From: Promicromonospora iranensis
Lineage (GTDB): Bacteria > Actinomycetota > Actinomycetes > Actinomycetales > Cellulomonadaceae
Direction of reading: 5' to 3'
Length of the DNA: 64,000 nucleotides
Assembly (NCBI RefSeq): GCF_028994775.1
Contig: NZ_JAJQMN010000004.1
Location: forward strand, 186,001 to 250,000
Below, piece after piece: positions 50,157 to 57,895 of this stretch; positions within the stretch are counted from its first letter, which is position 1; the number at the start of each line of letters is the position of its first letter. The notes below the pieces were generated by a model. That model did not search any database. It was not told the origin of the DNA and saw nothing but the letters and a program-made list of their open reading frames with translations. The position numbers and the translations under genes were made by a program.

Positions 50157-50855
50157 ATGAGCAACCCATCCGCCGTCGGGCGACCCAGGACCATCGTGTT
50201 CACCGAGGCGACCGTGCGCGTGGCGCCGTCACGCACCGTGGTCGGCGAGCTGTGGACGACCGACGGGACCATCACCCATGTCGGCCCGCCGCGCCTGCCC
50301 CACCCCGAGGACGCTCTGGTGATCGACGCCGCCGGGGCGACGCTCGTCCCGCTGGAGGTCGAGAGCGCGCTACGGGCGCAGACCCCTGCCGCTCGGAGCA
50401 CCTACGACCTCACCGCGGGCAACCCGGCGACGCTCGCCGCGGTGCGCGGCAGGGTCGAGGAGTCGCGCATCACCCAGATGCTGGTCGTGTCGCCGCGCGA
50501 CCTGGTCGCGGTGCTGGTCGACGGGGCACTCGTCGCGCAGGACGGTGCGCCGACGCGTCCGGCGGGCTCCACCGGGACCGCGCCCGGCGACCCACGCCTC
50601 GGCACCTGGGTCGACCGGAGCAAGGCGCTGGAGCAGCACCTGACCGCCGGCGGCCGGTACAGCGAGACCCGGAGCGGACGGCGGAACGCGTACACCGGCC
50701 GGTTCTGGCTCGACGGGGACCGCATCACGTACCTCGACGACCAGAACTTCTGGGCCTTCGGGGAGTTCGTGGACGGCGTGCTGCACCACGCGGGGTTCGT
50801 GATGCGACGCGGCGAGGCCGCCACACTCCTCGCCGGTGCTGTGGCCGAGCGCTAG
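50157..50855 (+). CDS. Atu4866-domain protein fused to an amidohydrolase-like N-terminal remnant
   Basis: A 232-residue protein in two parts. Residues about 12-70 read like the beta-sandwich start of an amidohydrolase (LWTTDGTITHVGPPR, then ALVIDAAGATLVPLEVE), but the metal-binding barrel that should follow is missing. Residues about 135-228 form an Atu4866-type domain (WVDRSKALEQHL, GGRYSETRSGRRNAYTGRFW, GEFVDGVLHHAGFVMRR). The function of the latter is unknown. GGAGAG precedes ATG 50157. It looks like a shortened fusion, either a deletion derivative of a longer enzyme or an exported small-molecule-binding form. Confidence 0.7.
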   Translation: MSNPSAVGRPRTIVFTEATVRVAPSRTVVGELWTTDGTITHVGPPRLPHPEDALVIDAAGATLVPLEVESALRAQTPAARSTYDLTAGNPATLAAVRGRVEESRITQMLVVSPRDLVAVLVDGALVAQDGAPTRPAGSTGTAPGDPRLGTWVDRSKALEQHLTAGGRYSETRSGRRNAYTGRFWLDGDRITYLDDQNFWAFGEFVDGVLHHAGFVMRRGEAATLLAGAVAER

Positions 50856-50885
50856 CATGTCGCGCGCTCGGCCGGGACCCGGGGA

Positions 50886-51509
50886 TCAGCCGGCCGCCGC
50901 CACGGGCTGCCGGAGGATCGTGCGCTGCTTCTCGGGAGCGACCCGGCGGGTGTCGCTGAGGTAGATCTCGTGGTGCTTGCCGACCATGCGGAGCCCGTTG
51001 CCGGGGATGAACTCGTCGTGCATCCGCGCGAGCACGTCGGCCTCGTCGTCGAAGGCGCCGACGTGCAGCGTCTGGACGCAGCGCCCTTCGGACAGCGATT
51101 CCAGGCGGAGGTCCGCGAGCCGGGACGGGCGCTTCCTCGCCCCGGCCTGCTCGACGGCGGCGGCGACCATGTCCCGGTCGATCCAGTCGGGCTGCATGAT
51201 CATCAGGGTCCAGTCCCACCGCGACTTGTCCCGTGCCGCGGTGAAGGAGTCCATGTCGTCCGCCCACCACTGGCCCTCCAGCGGCATCACGACGAAGTCG
51301 CGCCCGAGGTCGCGCTTGCTGGCGAACTTGAGCGCGTAGGCCACCGGATAGAGCGTCTCGACCGCCGCGGCGAAGACCGGTGAGGTGTTCGGGTTCCCGT
51401 GCCCGTCGATCATCAGGTACTGCAGCTCGGGGACGTCGAGCACGCGGAACTGACCCACCCTCGCGCGGTAGGCATCGAGGCTCTTCTTGAGGTCGACCTT
51501 GTCAGTCAT
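50886..51509 (-). CDS. GyrI-like small-molecule-binding domain protein
   Basis: A 207-residue single-domain protein of the GyrI-like/SHV family. The opening VDLKKSLDAYRARVGQFRVLDVPELQYLMIDGHGNPNTS and the later VETLYPVAYALKF, LEGQWWADD and QTLHVGAFDDE stretches are characteristic. Members bind hydrophobic small molecules and some are hydrolases. There is no DNA-binding domain here, so it is not an AraC regulator. ATG 51509 is used. It is head to head with ctaB at 121 bp. Confidence 0.83.
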   Translation of the reverse strand: MTDKVDLKKSLDAYRARVGQFRVLDVPELQYLMIDGHGNPNTSPVFAAAVETLYPVAYALKFASKRDLGRDFVVMPLEGQWWADDMDSFTAARDKSRWDWTLMIMQPDWIDRDMVAAAVEQAGARKRPSRLADLRLESLSEGRCVQTLHVGAFDDEADVLARMHDEFIPGNGLRMVGKHHEIYLSDTRRVAPEKQRTILRQPVAAAG

Positions 51510-51630
51510 CCCACACCCGTGGCTCGGCCGGCGAGCCGTTCCCTTCCCTCGTCAGGAGCTCGGCGACACCAGTGAACCATGCGGTACCCGGGAGACCTGG
51601 GCGGGTGTCCCGCTCACGTACGCTGAGGCG

Positions 51631-52647
51631 GTGGACCCGACAACATCGACGGGGACGACCCGGGTGCTCCCGCGCAGTGGTCCGGACCCTTCTCGCACGA
51701 CCGTGACCACGCGGTCCCTCACCCGGCCCGGCATCGACGGGACAGACGGAGCCCTCGCGGCCCGTGCCGACGGCACGTCGGTACGGGACACGCTCACCCG
51801 GTACTACTCCCTCACGAAGCCGGGAGTGCTCTACGGCAACGTGCTGACGGCGGCTGCCGGCTTCCTGCTCGCGAGCCGGGGGCAGGTGGACCTCTGGCTA
51901 TTCGCCGCGCTGATCCTCGGCACGACGCTGGTGATCGCGTCGGCGTGCGTGCTCAACAACGTGCTCGACCGCGACATCGACAGCGCCATGGACCGCACCA
52001 GGAAGCGAGCCACGGTCACCGGCAGCGTCGGGGCGCGACCCGCCGTCGTCTTCTCGGTCGTGCTCGGCGTCGCCGGTATGGCGATGCTGGTCGCCTGGAC
52101 GAACTGGCTGGTGGTGCTGGTCGGGCTGGGCGGGTTCGTCGTCTACGTGGTGCTCTACGGGATGCTGTCGAAGCGTCTGTCGATCCACGGCACGCTGGTC
52201 GGCAGCGTCTCCGGCGCCGCACCGATCCTCGCGGGATACGTCGCGGTCTCCGGTGTCGTCGACGCCGGCGCGGTGCTCGTCTTCCTCGCCGTGTTCCTCT
52301 GGCAGATGCCGGAGTTCTACTCGATAGCGGTCTACCGGCACGAGGAGTACGCCCGGGCCGGCGTCCCGGTGATCTCGGTCGTCCGGAGCATGCGGAACAC
52401 GAAGATCCAGATCCTGGCGTACACCGTCGCCTTCGTGGTGGCCACCCTGCTGCTGCCGGTCTTCGGCTATGTCGGGATCGTCTACACGGCGGTGATGGGC
52501 GCCGTCGGCGCCTACTGGACCTGGCTCGGCATCATCGGCCTCCGGGCCGACGACGACGACCGCTGGGCACGGCGGATGTTCCGCTTCTCGCTCGTGGCCG
52601 TCCTGGCGCTCTGCCTGATGGTCTCGATCGGCCCCGTGCTGCCCTGA
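51631..52647 (+). CDS. ctaB: Protoheme IX farnesyltransferase (heme O synthase)
   Basis: UbiA-type prenyltransferase that adds farnesyl to heme B to give heme O for cytochrome oxidase. The first Asp-rich motif NNVLDRDIDSAMDRTRKRA lies near residue 108 and the second motif region YGMLSKRLSIHGTLVGSVSGAAPILAGY near residue 173. Seven to nine membrane helices follow the family plan. I start at GTG 51631; the 45-residue polar N-terminus is longer than usual, and later starts are possible. The open frame extends upstream without a ribosome site. A strong terminator lies 5 bp past the stop. Cytochrome oxidase genes are not in this window. Confidence 0.92.
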   Translation: MDPTTSTGTTRVLPRSGPDPSRTTVTTRSLTRPGIDGTDGALAARADGTSVRDTLTRYYSLTKPGVLYGNVLTAAAGFLLASRGQVDLWLFAALILGTTLVIASACVLNNVLDRDIDSAMDRTRKRATVTGSVGARPAVVFSVVLGVAGMAMLVAWTNWLVVLVGLGGFVVYVVLYGMLSKRLSIHGTLVGSVSGAAPILAGYVAVSGVVDAGAVLVFLAVFLWQMPEFYSIAVYRHEEYARAGVPVISVVRSMRNTKIQILAYTVAFVVATLLLPVFGYVGIVYTAVMGAVGAYWTWLGIIGLRADDDDRWARRMFRFSLVAVLALCLMVSIGPVLP

Positions 52648-52652
52648 CACAT

Positions 52653-52693
52653 GAGAATGCCCCGCCGCGAGGCGGGGCATTCTCGTCTTTTCC
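52653..52693. terminator. Intrinsic terminator after ctaB
   Basis: Perfect 14-bp stem (52653-52666 and 52671-52684) with a GCGA tetraloop and a T-rich tail GTCTTTTCC. It ends the ctaB transcript and, read on the other strand, lies just past the 3' end of the tRNA gene. Confidence 0.9.
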
Positions 52694-52697
52694 TGGG

Positions 52698-52770
52698 TGG
52701 AGCTGGGGAGACTCGAACTCCCGACCCCCTGCATGCCATGCAGGTGCGCTACCAGCTGCGCCACAGCCCC
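52698..52770 (-). tRNA. tRNA-Ala(GGC), copy 1
   Basis: A 73-nt cloverleaf on the minus strand: acceptor GGGGCTG pairs with CAGCTCC, the D-arm has GCGCAGCTGGTAGCGC, the anticodon loop ATGGCAT holds GGC between CCTGC/GCAGG, and the T-arm is GGGAG-TTCGAGT-CTCCC. The discriminator is A and the genome continues CCC, so CCA is added after transcription. It differs from copy 2 only in the T-stem. Confidence 0.96.
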
Positions 52771-52883
52771 GAAAGGGTGTTCACCCAGATGGGCGAGCGC
52801 CGTCAGTCTAGACCGATTCGGCCGCTGGGACCAAAGCGGGCGATCACTGCCCGACGCCGCCCATCCGGGCGACCCCTTCGTGG

Positions 52884-53510
52884 TCACGCCGCGGTGATGA
52901 GGCTCCCGGTGGCGGCACGCGCCCGGTCGAGCCTGCCCGCGACATCGGACCAGTTCGCCAGGTTCCAGAACGCCTTGACGTACTCGGCCTTGACGTTGAG
53001 GTAGTCCAGGTAGAACGCGTGCTCCCACATGTCGAGCATCAGCAGCGGGGTGACGCCCAGCGGCACGTTGGCCTGCTGGTCGAACAGCTGGAACACCAGC
53101 AGGCGTCCGCCGATGCTGTCCCAGCCGAGCACCGCCCAGCCGGACCCCTGGATGCCGGTGGCCACCGCCGCGAAGTGCGCCTTGAACGCCGCGAAGCTGC
53201 CGAACTGGTCGGCGATCGCGGCCGCGAGCTCCCCGTCCGGCTCGCCGCCACCCTCGGGTGAGAGGTTGTGCCAGAACACCGTGTGGTTGGTGTGCCCGCC
53301 CAGGTTGAACGCGAGGTTCTTCTCGTGCAGGTTCACCGCGGCGAGGTCGCCGCTCTCCCGCGCCGCGGCCAGCGCGTCGAGCGCGGCGTTGGCGCCCGCC
53401 ACGTACGCGGCGTGGTGCTTGTCATGGTGCAGCTCCATGATCCGCCCGCTGATGTGCGGCTCGAGAGCCGCGTAGTCGTAGGGCAGGTCAGGCAGGGTGT
53501 AGACGGGCAT
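52884..53510 (-). CDS. sodA: Superoxide dismutase (Mn/Fe type)
   Basis: Cytoplasmic superoxide dismutase of 208 residues. The metal ligands are all visible: His in [13 protein letters not shown] (near residue 27), His in NHTVFWHNL (near 76), and Asp and His in [13 protein letters not shown] (near 162-166). The sequence ends in the family helix [22 protein letters not shown]. Metal preference, Mn or Fe, is not decided by these motifs alone. ATG 53510 ([10 protein letters not shown]) is the standard family start. The promoter appears to be a SoxR-like element with 19-bp spacing lying inside the 3' end of the upstream quinone reductase gene. Confidence 0.95.
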   Translation of the reverse strand: MPVYTLPDLPYDYAALEPHISGRIMELHHDKHHAAYVAGANAALDALAAARESGDLAAVNLHEKNLAFNLGGHTNHTVFWHNLSPEGGGEPDGELAAAIADQFGSFAAFKAHFAAVATGIQGSGWAVLGWDSIGGRLLVFQLFDQQANVPLGVTPLLMLDMWEHAFYLDYLNVKAEYVKAFWNLANWSDVAGRLDRARAATGSLITAA

Positions 53511-53546
53511 CGATCGTCCTCTCATCGCATGATGTCGATACGTCCG

Positions 53547-53577
53547 ACGCTAGAACCTCAACCTCGGTTGAGGTCAA
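53547..53577 (-). promoter_or_regulatory. SoxR-like promoter of sodA (19-bp spacer, palindromic)
   Basis: On the minus strand, TTGACC (53577-53572) and TAGCGT (53552-53547) are separated by exactly 19 bp. The spacer region contains the palindrome CCTCAACC-GA-GGTTGAGG on that strand (53556-53573), which matches the SoxR box pattern CCTCAA-N6-TTGAGG. The long spacer is typical of MerR-family activated promoters. The element overlaps the last five codons of the quinone reductase gene. Confidence 0.75.
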
Positions 53578-54373
53578 CGACGCCGGCGCCGGCAAGCCGG
53601 TGACCATCGACACACTCGTGGACGCCGAGCCCGGACTCCCCCGGCAGCACGTCGGGCCGCAGCCGGCGGTCTCGCCCGTAGTCGCCGTCGGACAGCGCAC
53701 GGTACGGGATCGGGCGTTCGGCCCGCAGGCCGGCGATCCGCTCGCGCAGCCGGTCCGCCTCCTGGTCGAACCCGTCCCAGCCCGGCCGGTCGACACCGGA
53801 GACCAGGTGCGGGCGCAAGGGTGCCATGCCCGTGTACCAGGCGGTCCCGTGCAGGAGCGGGAAGAGCAGGTGCTCGAGGTCGCCGTTCTGGCCGCGCGGC
53901 TCGAACGACGAGCCCCGGTCCCCCGCGGTGACGACGGTGAGCATACGTCGGCCGACGAGGCCACCGTCGCCGTACTTGCGGGGCAGGCCCGCGTCGTCCT
54001 GGAGACCGAACGCGAACCCGTTGACGAACACCCGGTCGAACCAGCCCTTGAGGATGGCCGGCATGCCGTGCCACCACATCGGGAAGAGCAGCACCAGCAG
54101 GTCGGCCCGGCGCACCTTGTCCTGCTCGGTGACGATCTCGGGCGCGAGCGCACCGACGTCGTAGGCACGCCTCGACCGAAGCGTGACCGTCTCGCCGCCG
54201 TCCACGACGTCGCCGAAATCCTCCAGGCGCACCGCCGGGTCCCAGCCCATGGCGTAGAGGTCGGACTCCTCGACCGACCAGCCGGAGCCGTCCAGCGCGG
54301 CGCCCGCCACCCGGGCCAACTCCGCCGTCAGCGAGCGAGGGCTGGGATGTGCTGTGACGACCAGCGCGTACAT
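53558..54373 (-). CDS. NAD(P)H:quinone oxidoreductase, flavodoxin-like fold
   Basis: A 271-residue FMN/FAD-dependent quinone reductase of the MdaB/NQO1-like family, which reduces quinones by two electrons and limits superoxide formation. The flavin site (VVTAHPSPRSLTAELA, about residue 5) and the family strand LLVLLFPMWWHGMPAILKGWFDRVFVNGFAFG near residue 97 are characteristic. AAGGAG precedes ATG 54373. It is divergent from an HxlR regulator and lies directly upstream of sodA, whose promoter it overlaps. The pairing with sodA fits a shared oxidative-stress role. Confidence 0.88.
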   Translation of the reverse strand: MYALVVTAHPSPRSLTAELARVAGAALDGSGWSVEESDLYAMGWDPAVRLEDFGDVVDGGETVTLRSRRAYDVGALAPEIVTEQDKVRRADLLVLLFPMWWHGMPAILKGWFDRVFVNGFAFGLQDDAGLPRKYGDGGLVGRRMLTVVTAGDRGSSFEPRGQNGDLEHLLFPLLHGTAWYTGMAPLRPHLVSGVDRPGWDGFDQEADRLRERIAGLRAERPIPYRALSDGDYGRDRRLRPDVLPGESGLGVHECVDGHRLAGAGVVDLNRG

Positions 54374-54473
54374 GTGCTTCTCCTTCGACGACGAGCAGTA
54401 CGTCCTCCACGCTAGGAACGTCGGTACGTTCTGCACAAGTACGCACATCGATGACGCATACTGACAGTTTGGA

Positions 54474-54488
54474 TACTGTGGGTTCATG
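54474..54488 (+). promoter_or_regulatory. Promoter of the HxlR gene, probably leaderless
   Basis: A TANNNT -10 (TACTGT, 54474-54479) ends 6 nt before ATG 54486, so transcription should start at the start codon. No ribosome site precedes the gene. Near-repeats GTACG (54424, 54440) and ATACTG (54458, 54473) in the divergent gap may be HxlR sites. Confidence 0.55.
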
Positions 54489-54866
54489 ACCACCGCACCC
54501 GAGCCGATGCGCCTTCCCGTCCAGCGAGCCATCGAGGTGTGTCCCGTCGAGGTGTCGATGGCGGTGCTCGGCGGAGCGTGGAAGCTGAGCACCGTCAAGT
54601 ACCTGCTCGAACGCACGCACCGGTTCGGCGAGCTGCAGCGGCGCCTCGGGACGGTCACCGCCCGCACCCTGACGCGGGTGCTCCGCGACCTCGAGGCCGA
54701 CGGCATAGTCGTCCGCACCGTCTACGCGGAGGTGCCGCCCCGCGTCGAGTACTCCCTCACCGACCTCGGCCGGTCGTTGGACCAGGTGGTGGGGTGGTTG
54801 AACACCTGGGGCGCCGCGTACCCGCGGCCGGCTGACCCCGCCGGTGCTGAGCCCTCGGCGGAGTGA
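54486..54866 (+). CDS. HxlR-family transcriptional regulator
   Basis: A 126-residue HxlR regulator: CPVEVSMAVLGGAWKLSTVKYLLERTHRFGELQRRLGTVTARTLTRVLRDLEADGIVVRT is the family winged helix. The Cys near residue 19 is the redox-sensing position found in quinone- or diamide-responsive relatives. It is divergent from the quinone reductase gene and probably controls it, responding to electrophiles. Translation is likely leaderless. The short, Pro-rich C-terminus shows no other domain. Confidence 0.9.
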   Translation: MTTAPEPMRLPVQRAIEVCPVEVSMAVLGGAWKLSTVKYLLERTHRFGELQRRLGTVTARTLTRVLRDLEADGIVVRTVYAEVPPRVEYSLTDLGRSLDQVVGWLNTWGAAYPRPADPAGAEPSAE

Positions 54867-54964
54867 CCGGCGTCACGTCCGCGTGCTGTTGACCGTGTCC
54901 CTACGGCACGGTCTGGAGTGGGTCTCGCACGGGTCGAGGACGAACGACGAGACGAGGGTGCGAG

Positions 54965-56527
54965 ATGGATCGACGACGGATGATCAGGGCGGGTCTGGCA
55001 GCGGCGGTCGCGGCGGGGCTGGCCGGGACGCTGCTGGCCGCACCGGCCACCGGCGCCGCGGGACCGGCGAGCGGGCCTGACTGGGGAACCTGCCCGGAGG
55101 ACATGCCGGCAGCGGCCCGCGCGCAGCTGGAGTGCGCGACCGTGCCGGTACCGCTGGACCACGACCAGCCGGACGGGACACGGATCGAGGTCATGATCTC
55201 CCGGCTGGCCAGCACCAAGCCGGCCGAGCGGCAGGGCGTGCTGCTCCTCAACCCGGGTGGCCCGGGTGGTTCAGGGCTGTCCCAGCCGGCCGACCTGACC
55301 GGGCTGGGGCTCCCGTCGACGGTCCTGGACGCGTACGACCTGATCGGCATGGATCCTCGAGGGGTCGGCCACTCTTCGCCGGTGAGCTGCGGCTTCACCG
55401 TCGAGCAGAACTACCCGGGCAACGTCCCGCCGTACGCCGAGGACGCGGCGGCCGTCACCGAACAGGCCAGGGCTGCACGGAAGATCGCCGACCAGTGCGC
55501 GGCCAACGACCCCGAGGGCCGCATGCAGCACATGACGACCGCCAACACGGCGCGCGACATGGACCTGATCCGGGAGGCGCTCGACGAGGAGCGGCTCAGC
55601 TTCTTCGGCGCGTCGTACGGCAGCGCCCTGGGCTCCGCCTACGCCTCGCTGTTCCCCGAGCGGGGCGACCGGGTAGTGGTGGACAGCAACCTCGGTGCGA
55701 CCTCGCTCGACCGTGACAGCCTGCGCCGGTTCGCGCTCGGCATGGAGGACCGTTTCCCCGACTTCGCGAGGTGGGCGGCCGAGCGGCACGACAGCTACGG
55801 GACCGGCCGGACTCCCGGCCAGGTACGGGAGAACTTCCTCGCCCAGGCCGACCGGCTCGATCGCCGCCCGGTCGGCGGCATCGACGGTGCCACCTTCCGG
55901 TTCTACACGTTCGCAGGGCTCTACGCCGACAGCAGCTTCGGGGTGACGGCGCAGCTCTGGCAGGCGCTGGCCGACGGCGACGCCGCGTCGGCCGCCCGGC
56001 ACGCCGAGGAGCTGGAGCCCGTGGTGGGCGGGGGCCCGACGGCAGGCTCCGCCCGGCAGACGGAGGGCGCGACTCCCTCCCCGTACGACAACACCTGGTC
56101 CGCGTTCCTGGCCGTCACGTGCAACGACACCGACTGGCCCGAGAGCGTCGCGACCTACCGGCGCGACGTCGCCGCCGACCGACAGCGCTACCCGCTGTTC
56201 GGGGCGGCCGCCGCGAACATCACGCCGTGCGCCTACTGGCACAACGACCCGGTCGACCCACCGGTGGAGTTCGACGCGGAAGGGCCCGAGAACGTCCTGG
56301 TGCTGCAGAACCTGCGTGACCCGGCGACCCCCCACCTCGGCGGGCAGCTGGCCCGCTCGGCGTTCGGTGACCGGGCCCGGCTGGTCAGCGTCGACGACGG
56401 CGGGCACGGCGTCTACGTGTACGGCGACAACCCCTGCGCGCTGAACACCACCACGCGCTTCCTCCTCGGCGGTGACCTGCCGGAGACCGACGTCTTCTGC
56501 GGTGCGTCGACCACCAGGAAGTCCTGA
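54965..56527 (+). CDS. Secreted alpha/beta-hydrolase, tripeptidyl-aminopeptidase (S33) type
   Basis: A 520-residue exported peptidase. The N-terminus has a basic segment (MDRRRMIRAG), a long hydrophobic core and an Ala-rich cleavage region near residue 32 (ATGAAG). The S33 catalytic Ser is in FFGASYGSALG near residue 220, the Asp in NLRDPATP near residue 448 and the His in DDGGHGVY near residue 479. The oxyanion motif NPGGPGGSG lies near residue 98. Several Cys fit an extracellular protein. It resembles SlpD/SlpE-type mycelium proteases. ATG 54965 follows GAGGGTGCGAG. A palindromic terminator follows. Confidence 0.88.
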   Translation: MDRRRMIRAGLAAAVAAGLAGTLLAAPATGAAGPASGPDWGTCPEDMPAAARAQLECATVPVPLDHDQPDGTRIEVMISRLASTKPAERQGVLLLNPGGPGGSGLSQPADLTGLGLPSTVLDAYDLIGMDPRGVGHSSPVSCGFTVEQNYPGNVPPYAEDAAAVTEQARAARKIADQCAANDPEGRMQHMTTANTARDMDLIREALDEERLSFFGASYGSALGSAYASLFPERGDRVVVDSNLGATSLDRDSLRRFALGMEDRFPDFARWAAERHDSYGTGRTPGQVRENFLAQADRLDRRPVGGIDGATFRFYTFAGLYADSSFGVTAQLWQALADGDAASAARHAEELEPVVGGGPTAGSARQTEGATPSPYDNTWSAFLAVTCNDTDWPESVATYRRDVAADRQRYPLFGAAAANITPCAYWHNDPVDPPVEFDAEGPENVLVLQNLRDPATPHLGGQLARSAFGDRARLVSVDDGGHGVYVYGDNPCALNTTTRFLLGGDLPETDVFCGASTTRKS

Positions 56528-56556
56528 GGGGAAGCGAGACCCGGAGAAGAGACGAA

Positions 56557-56588
56557 GAAGCCGCCCGATCACGTGATCGGGCGGCTTC
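56557..56588. terminator. Palindromic terminator between S33 peptidase and tRNA-Ala
   Basis: A perfect 32-bp palindrome with two 16-bp arms and no extra loop (GAAGCCGCC at one end, GGCGGCTTC at the other), followed by CCCTTCGG. It can stop transcription of the peptidase gene on one strand and trim the tRNA transcript on the other. Confidence 0.8.
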
Positions 56589-56595
56589 CCTTCGG

Positions 56596-56668
56596 TGGAG
56601 CTGGGGGGACTCGAACCCCCGACCCCCTGCATGCCATGCAGGTGCGCTACCAGCTGCGCCACAGCCCC
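56596..56668 (-). tRNA. tRNA-Ala(GGC), copy 2
   Basis: A second 73-nt alanine tRNA, anticodon GGC, with acceptor, D-arm and anticodon arm identical to copy 1. The T-arm is GGGGG-TTCGAGT-CCCCC, so one A-T pair of copy 1 is replaced by G-C on both sides of the stem. CCA is not encoded. Confidence 0.96.
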
Positions 56669-56795
56669 GAAATGGTCTCCCCCAGCCATCCGGCCGGGCG
56701 AGCGTCGTTAGTCTATGCAGACCGACGCCAGGGACCAAATCAAAACCCGCGTGCGTTCCGTCACCCCGCCCGGCGCCGCACCGGACGGGTGCCCG

Positions 56796-57461
56796 TCACT
56801 GCCGCGCCTCGGGTCCGGACTGCCACGTGTCGAGCGGGTATCCGGCTCCCACGTTGTGCGCGACGAGCCGCCAGGCCGGCACCACGCCCGGTGGGGACGC
56901 GCGCAGGTGCGACCAGTGCACGTTGTGCAGGCCGTGCACTCCGCGCCACGTCGCCGGGTCGAGACCGAGGAGCCGGGTGATCGCCTGCGTGATAGCTGAG
57001 CCGTGAGACACCACGACGAGGGTCTCCCCCGCACCCAGCGCCTCGGCGTGCCGCAGCACGGCTTCTTCCATCCGGCGGGCGACGGCGTCCTTGGACTCCA
57101 CGCCGTCGACCGGGGGTTCGCCGCCGCTGCGCCAGACCGCGTGCTCGTCCGGCCAGCGCTCGGCGATCTCGCCGTCGGTCATGCCCTCCCAGATGCCGAA
57201 CGAGCGCTCACGCAGCCCGGCGTCGGTCACGACCTCCAGGCCGACGTGCCGCGCGTAGGCGGCGGCCGTGTCCCTTGCCCGCTCGAGGTCGCTGGCGACC
57301 ACGAAGGACGCCTTGTGCGACGCCGCCAGCGCCGTGGCGCCCTGCTCCGCCTGCCACCGCCCGACCTCGTCGAGGGGGATGTCGATCTGGCCCTGCAGCC
57401 GCAGTCCCGCGTTGTATGCCGTGCGCGCGTGCCGGAGCAGCACGATCGTCCCAGCCGTCAC
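56796..57461 (-). CDS. Histidine phosphatase family protein (phosphoglycerate mutase-like)
   Basis: A 221-residue histidine phosphatase. The catalytic His is in LLRHARTAYN near residue 10, a second Arg/Glu set follows (SDLERARDTA near 58 and ERSFGIWEGM near 87), and the second His is in VVSHGSAI near residue 155. Cofactor-independent small phosphatases of this kind act on sugar phosphates or related compounds; the substrate is unknown. GTG 57461 overlaps the stop of rsfS (GTGA). It is the last gene of the nadD-rsfS-phosphatase unit, a common actinobacterial gene order. Confidence 0.9.
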   Translation of the reverse strand: MTAGTIVLLRHARTAYNAGLRLQGQIDIPLDEVGRWQAEQGATALAASHKASFVVASDLERARDTAAAYARHVGLEVVTDAGLRERSFGIWEGMTDGEIAERWPDEHAVWRSGGEPPVDGVESKDAVARRMEEAVLRHAEALGAGETLVVVSHGSAITQAITRLLGLDPATWRGVHGLHNVHWSHLRASPPGVVPAWRLVAHNVGAGYPLDTWQSGPEARQ

Positions 57462-57895
57462 CGGCGCGGATCTCCGGCCAGGTGGATCGCGCCGTCGTCG
57501 GGGTCGCTGTACTCGCCGGTGTCGCCGCCACCCTGCGCGTCCTCGGGGAGCGGGATCGCCGGGCAGTCCTTCCACAGCCGCTCGAGCGCGTAGTAGGTCC
57601 GGTCCTCGGCGTGCTGGACGTGCACGACGACGTCGCCGAAGTCGATCAGCACCCACCGCGCCTCGGACTTGCCCTCCCGGCGGATCGGCTTGACGCCCTC
57701 CTTGAAGAGCTGCTCCTCGACGGCGTCGACGATCGCCGAGACCTGCCGCTCGCTGGCACCGGACGCGATGAGGAACACGTCGGTCAGCACCAGCTGCTCG
57801 CTCACGTCGAGCGCGATGATCTCCTGCGCCTTGACACTGCTCGCGGCTCGCGCCGCGAGGATCGCGAGACTTGTAGCACGTTCTGTAGCGGTCAT
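57458..57895 (-). CDS. rsfS: Ribosome silencing factor RsfS
   Basis: A 145-residue RsfS/YbeB protein, which binds the large ribosomal subunit protein uL14 and blocks subunit joining when nutrients are scarce. The family core LDVSEQLVLTDVFLIASGASERQVSAIVDAVEEQL, GKSEARWVLIDFGDVVVHVQHAEDRTYYALERLW is complete, followed by a Pro/Gly/Asp-rich tail. ATG 57895 overlaps the stop of the upstream gene by 4 bp and its own stop overlaps the phosphatase start. Usually it follows nadD directly; here a Pro/Gly-rich gene lies between. Confidence 0.95.
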   Translation of the reverse strand: MTATERATSLAILAARAASSVKAQEIIALDVSEQLVLTDVFLIASGASERQVSAIVDAVEEQLFKEGVKPIRREGKSEARWVLIDFGDVVVHVQHAEDRTYYALERLWKDCPAIPLPEDAQGGGDTGEYSDPDDGAIHLAGDPRR

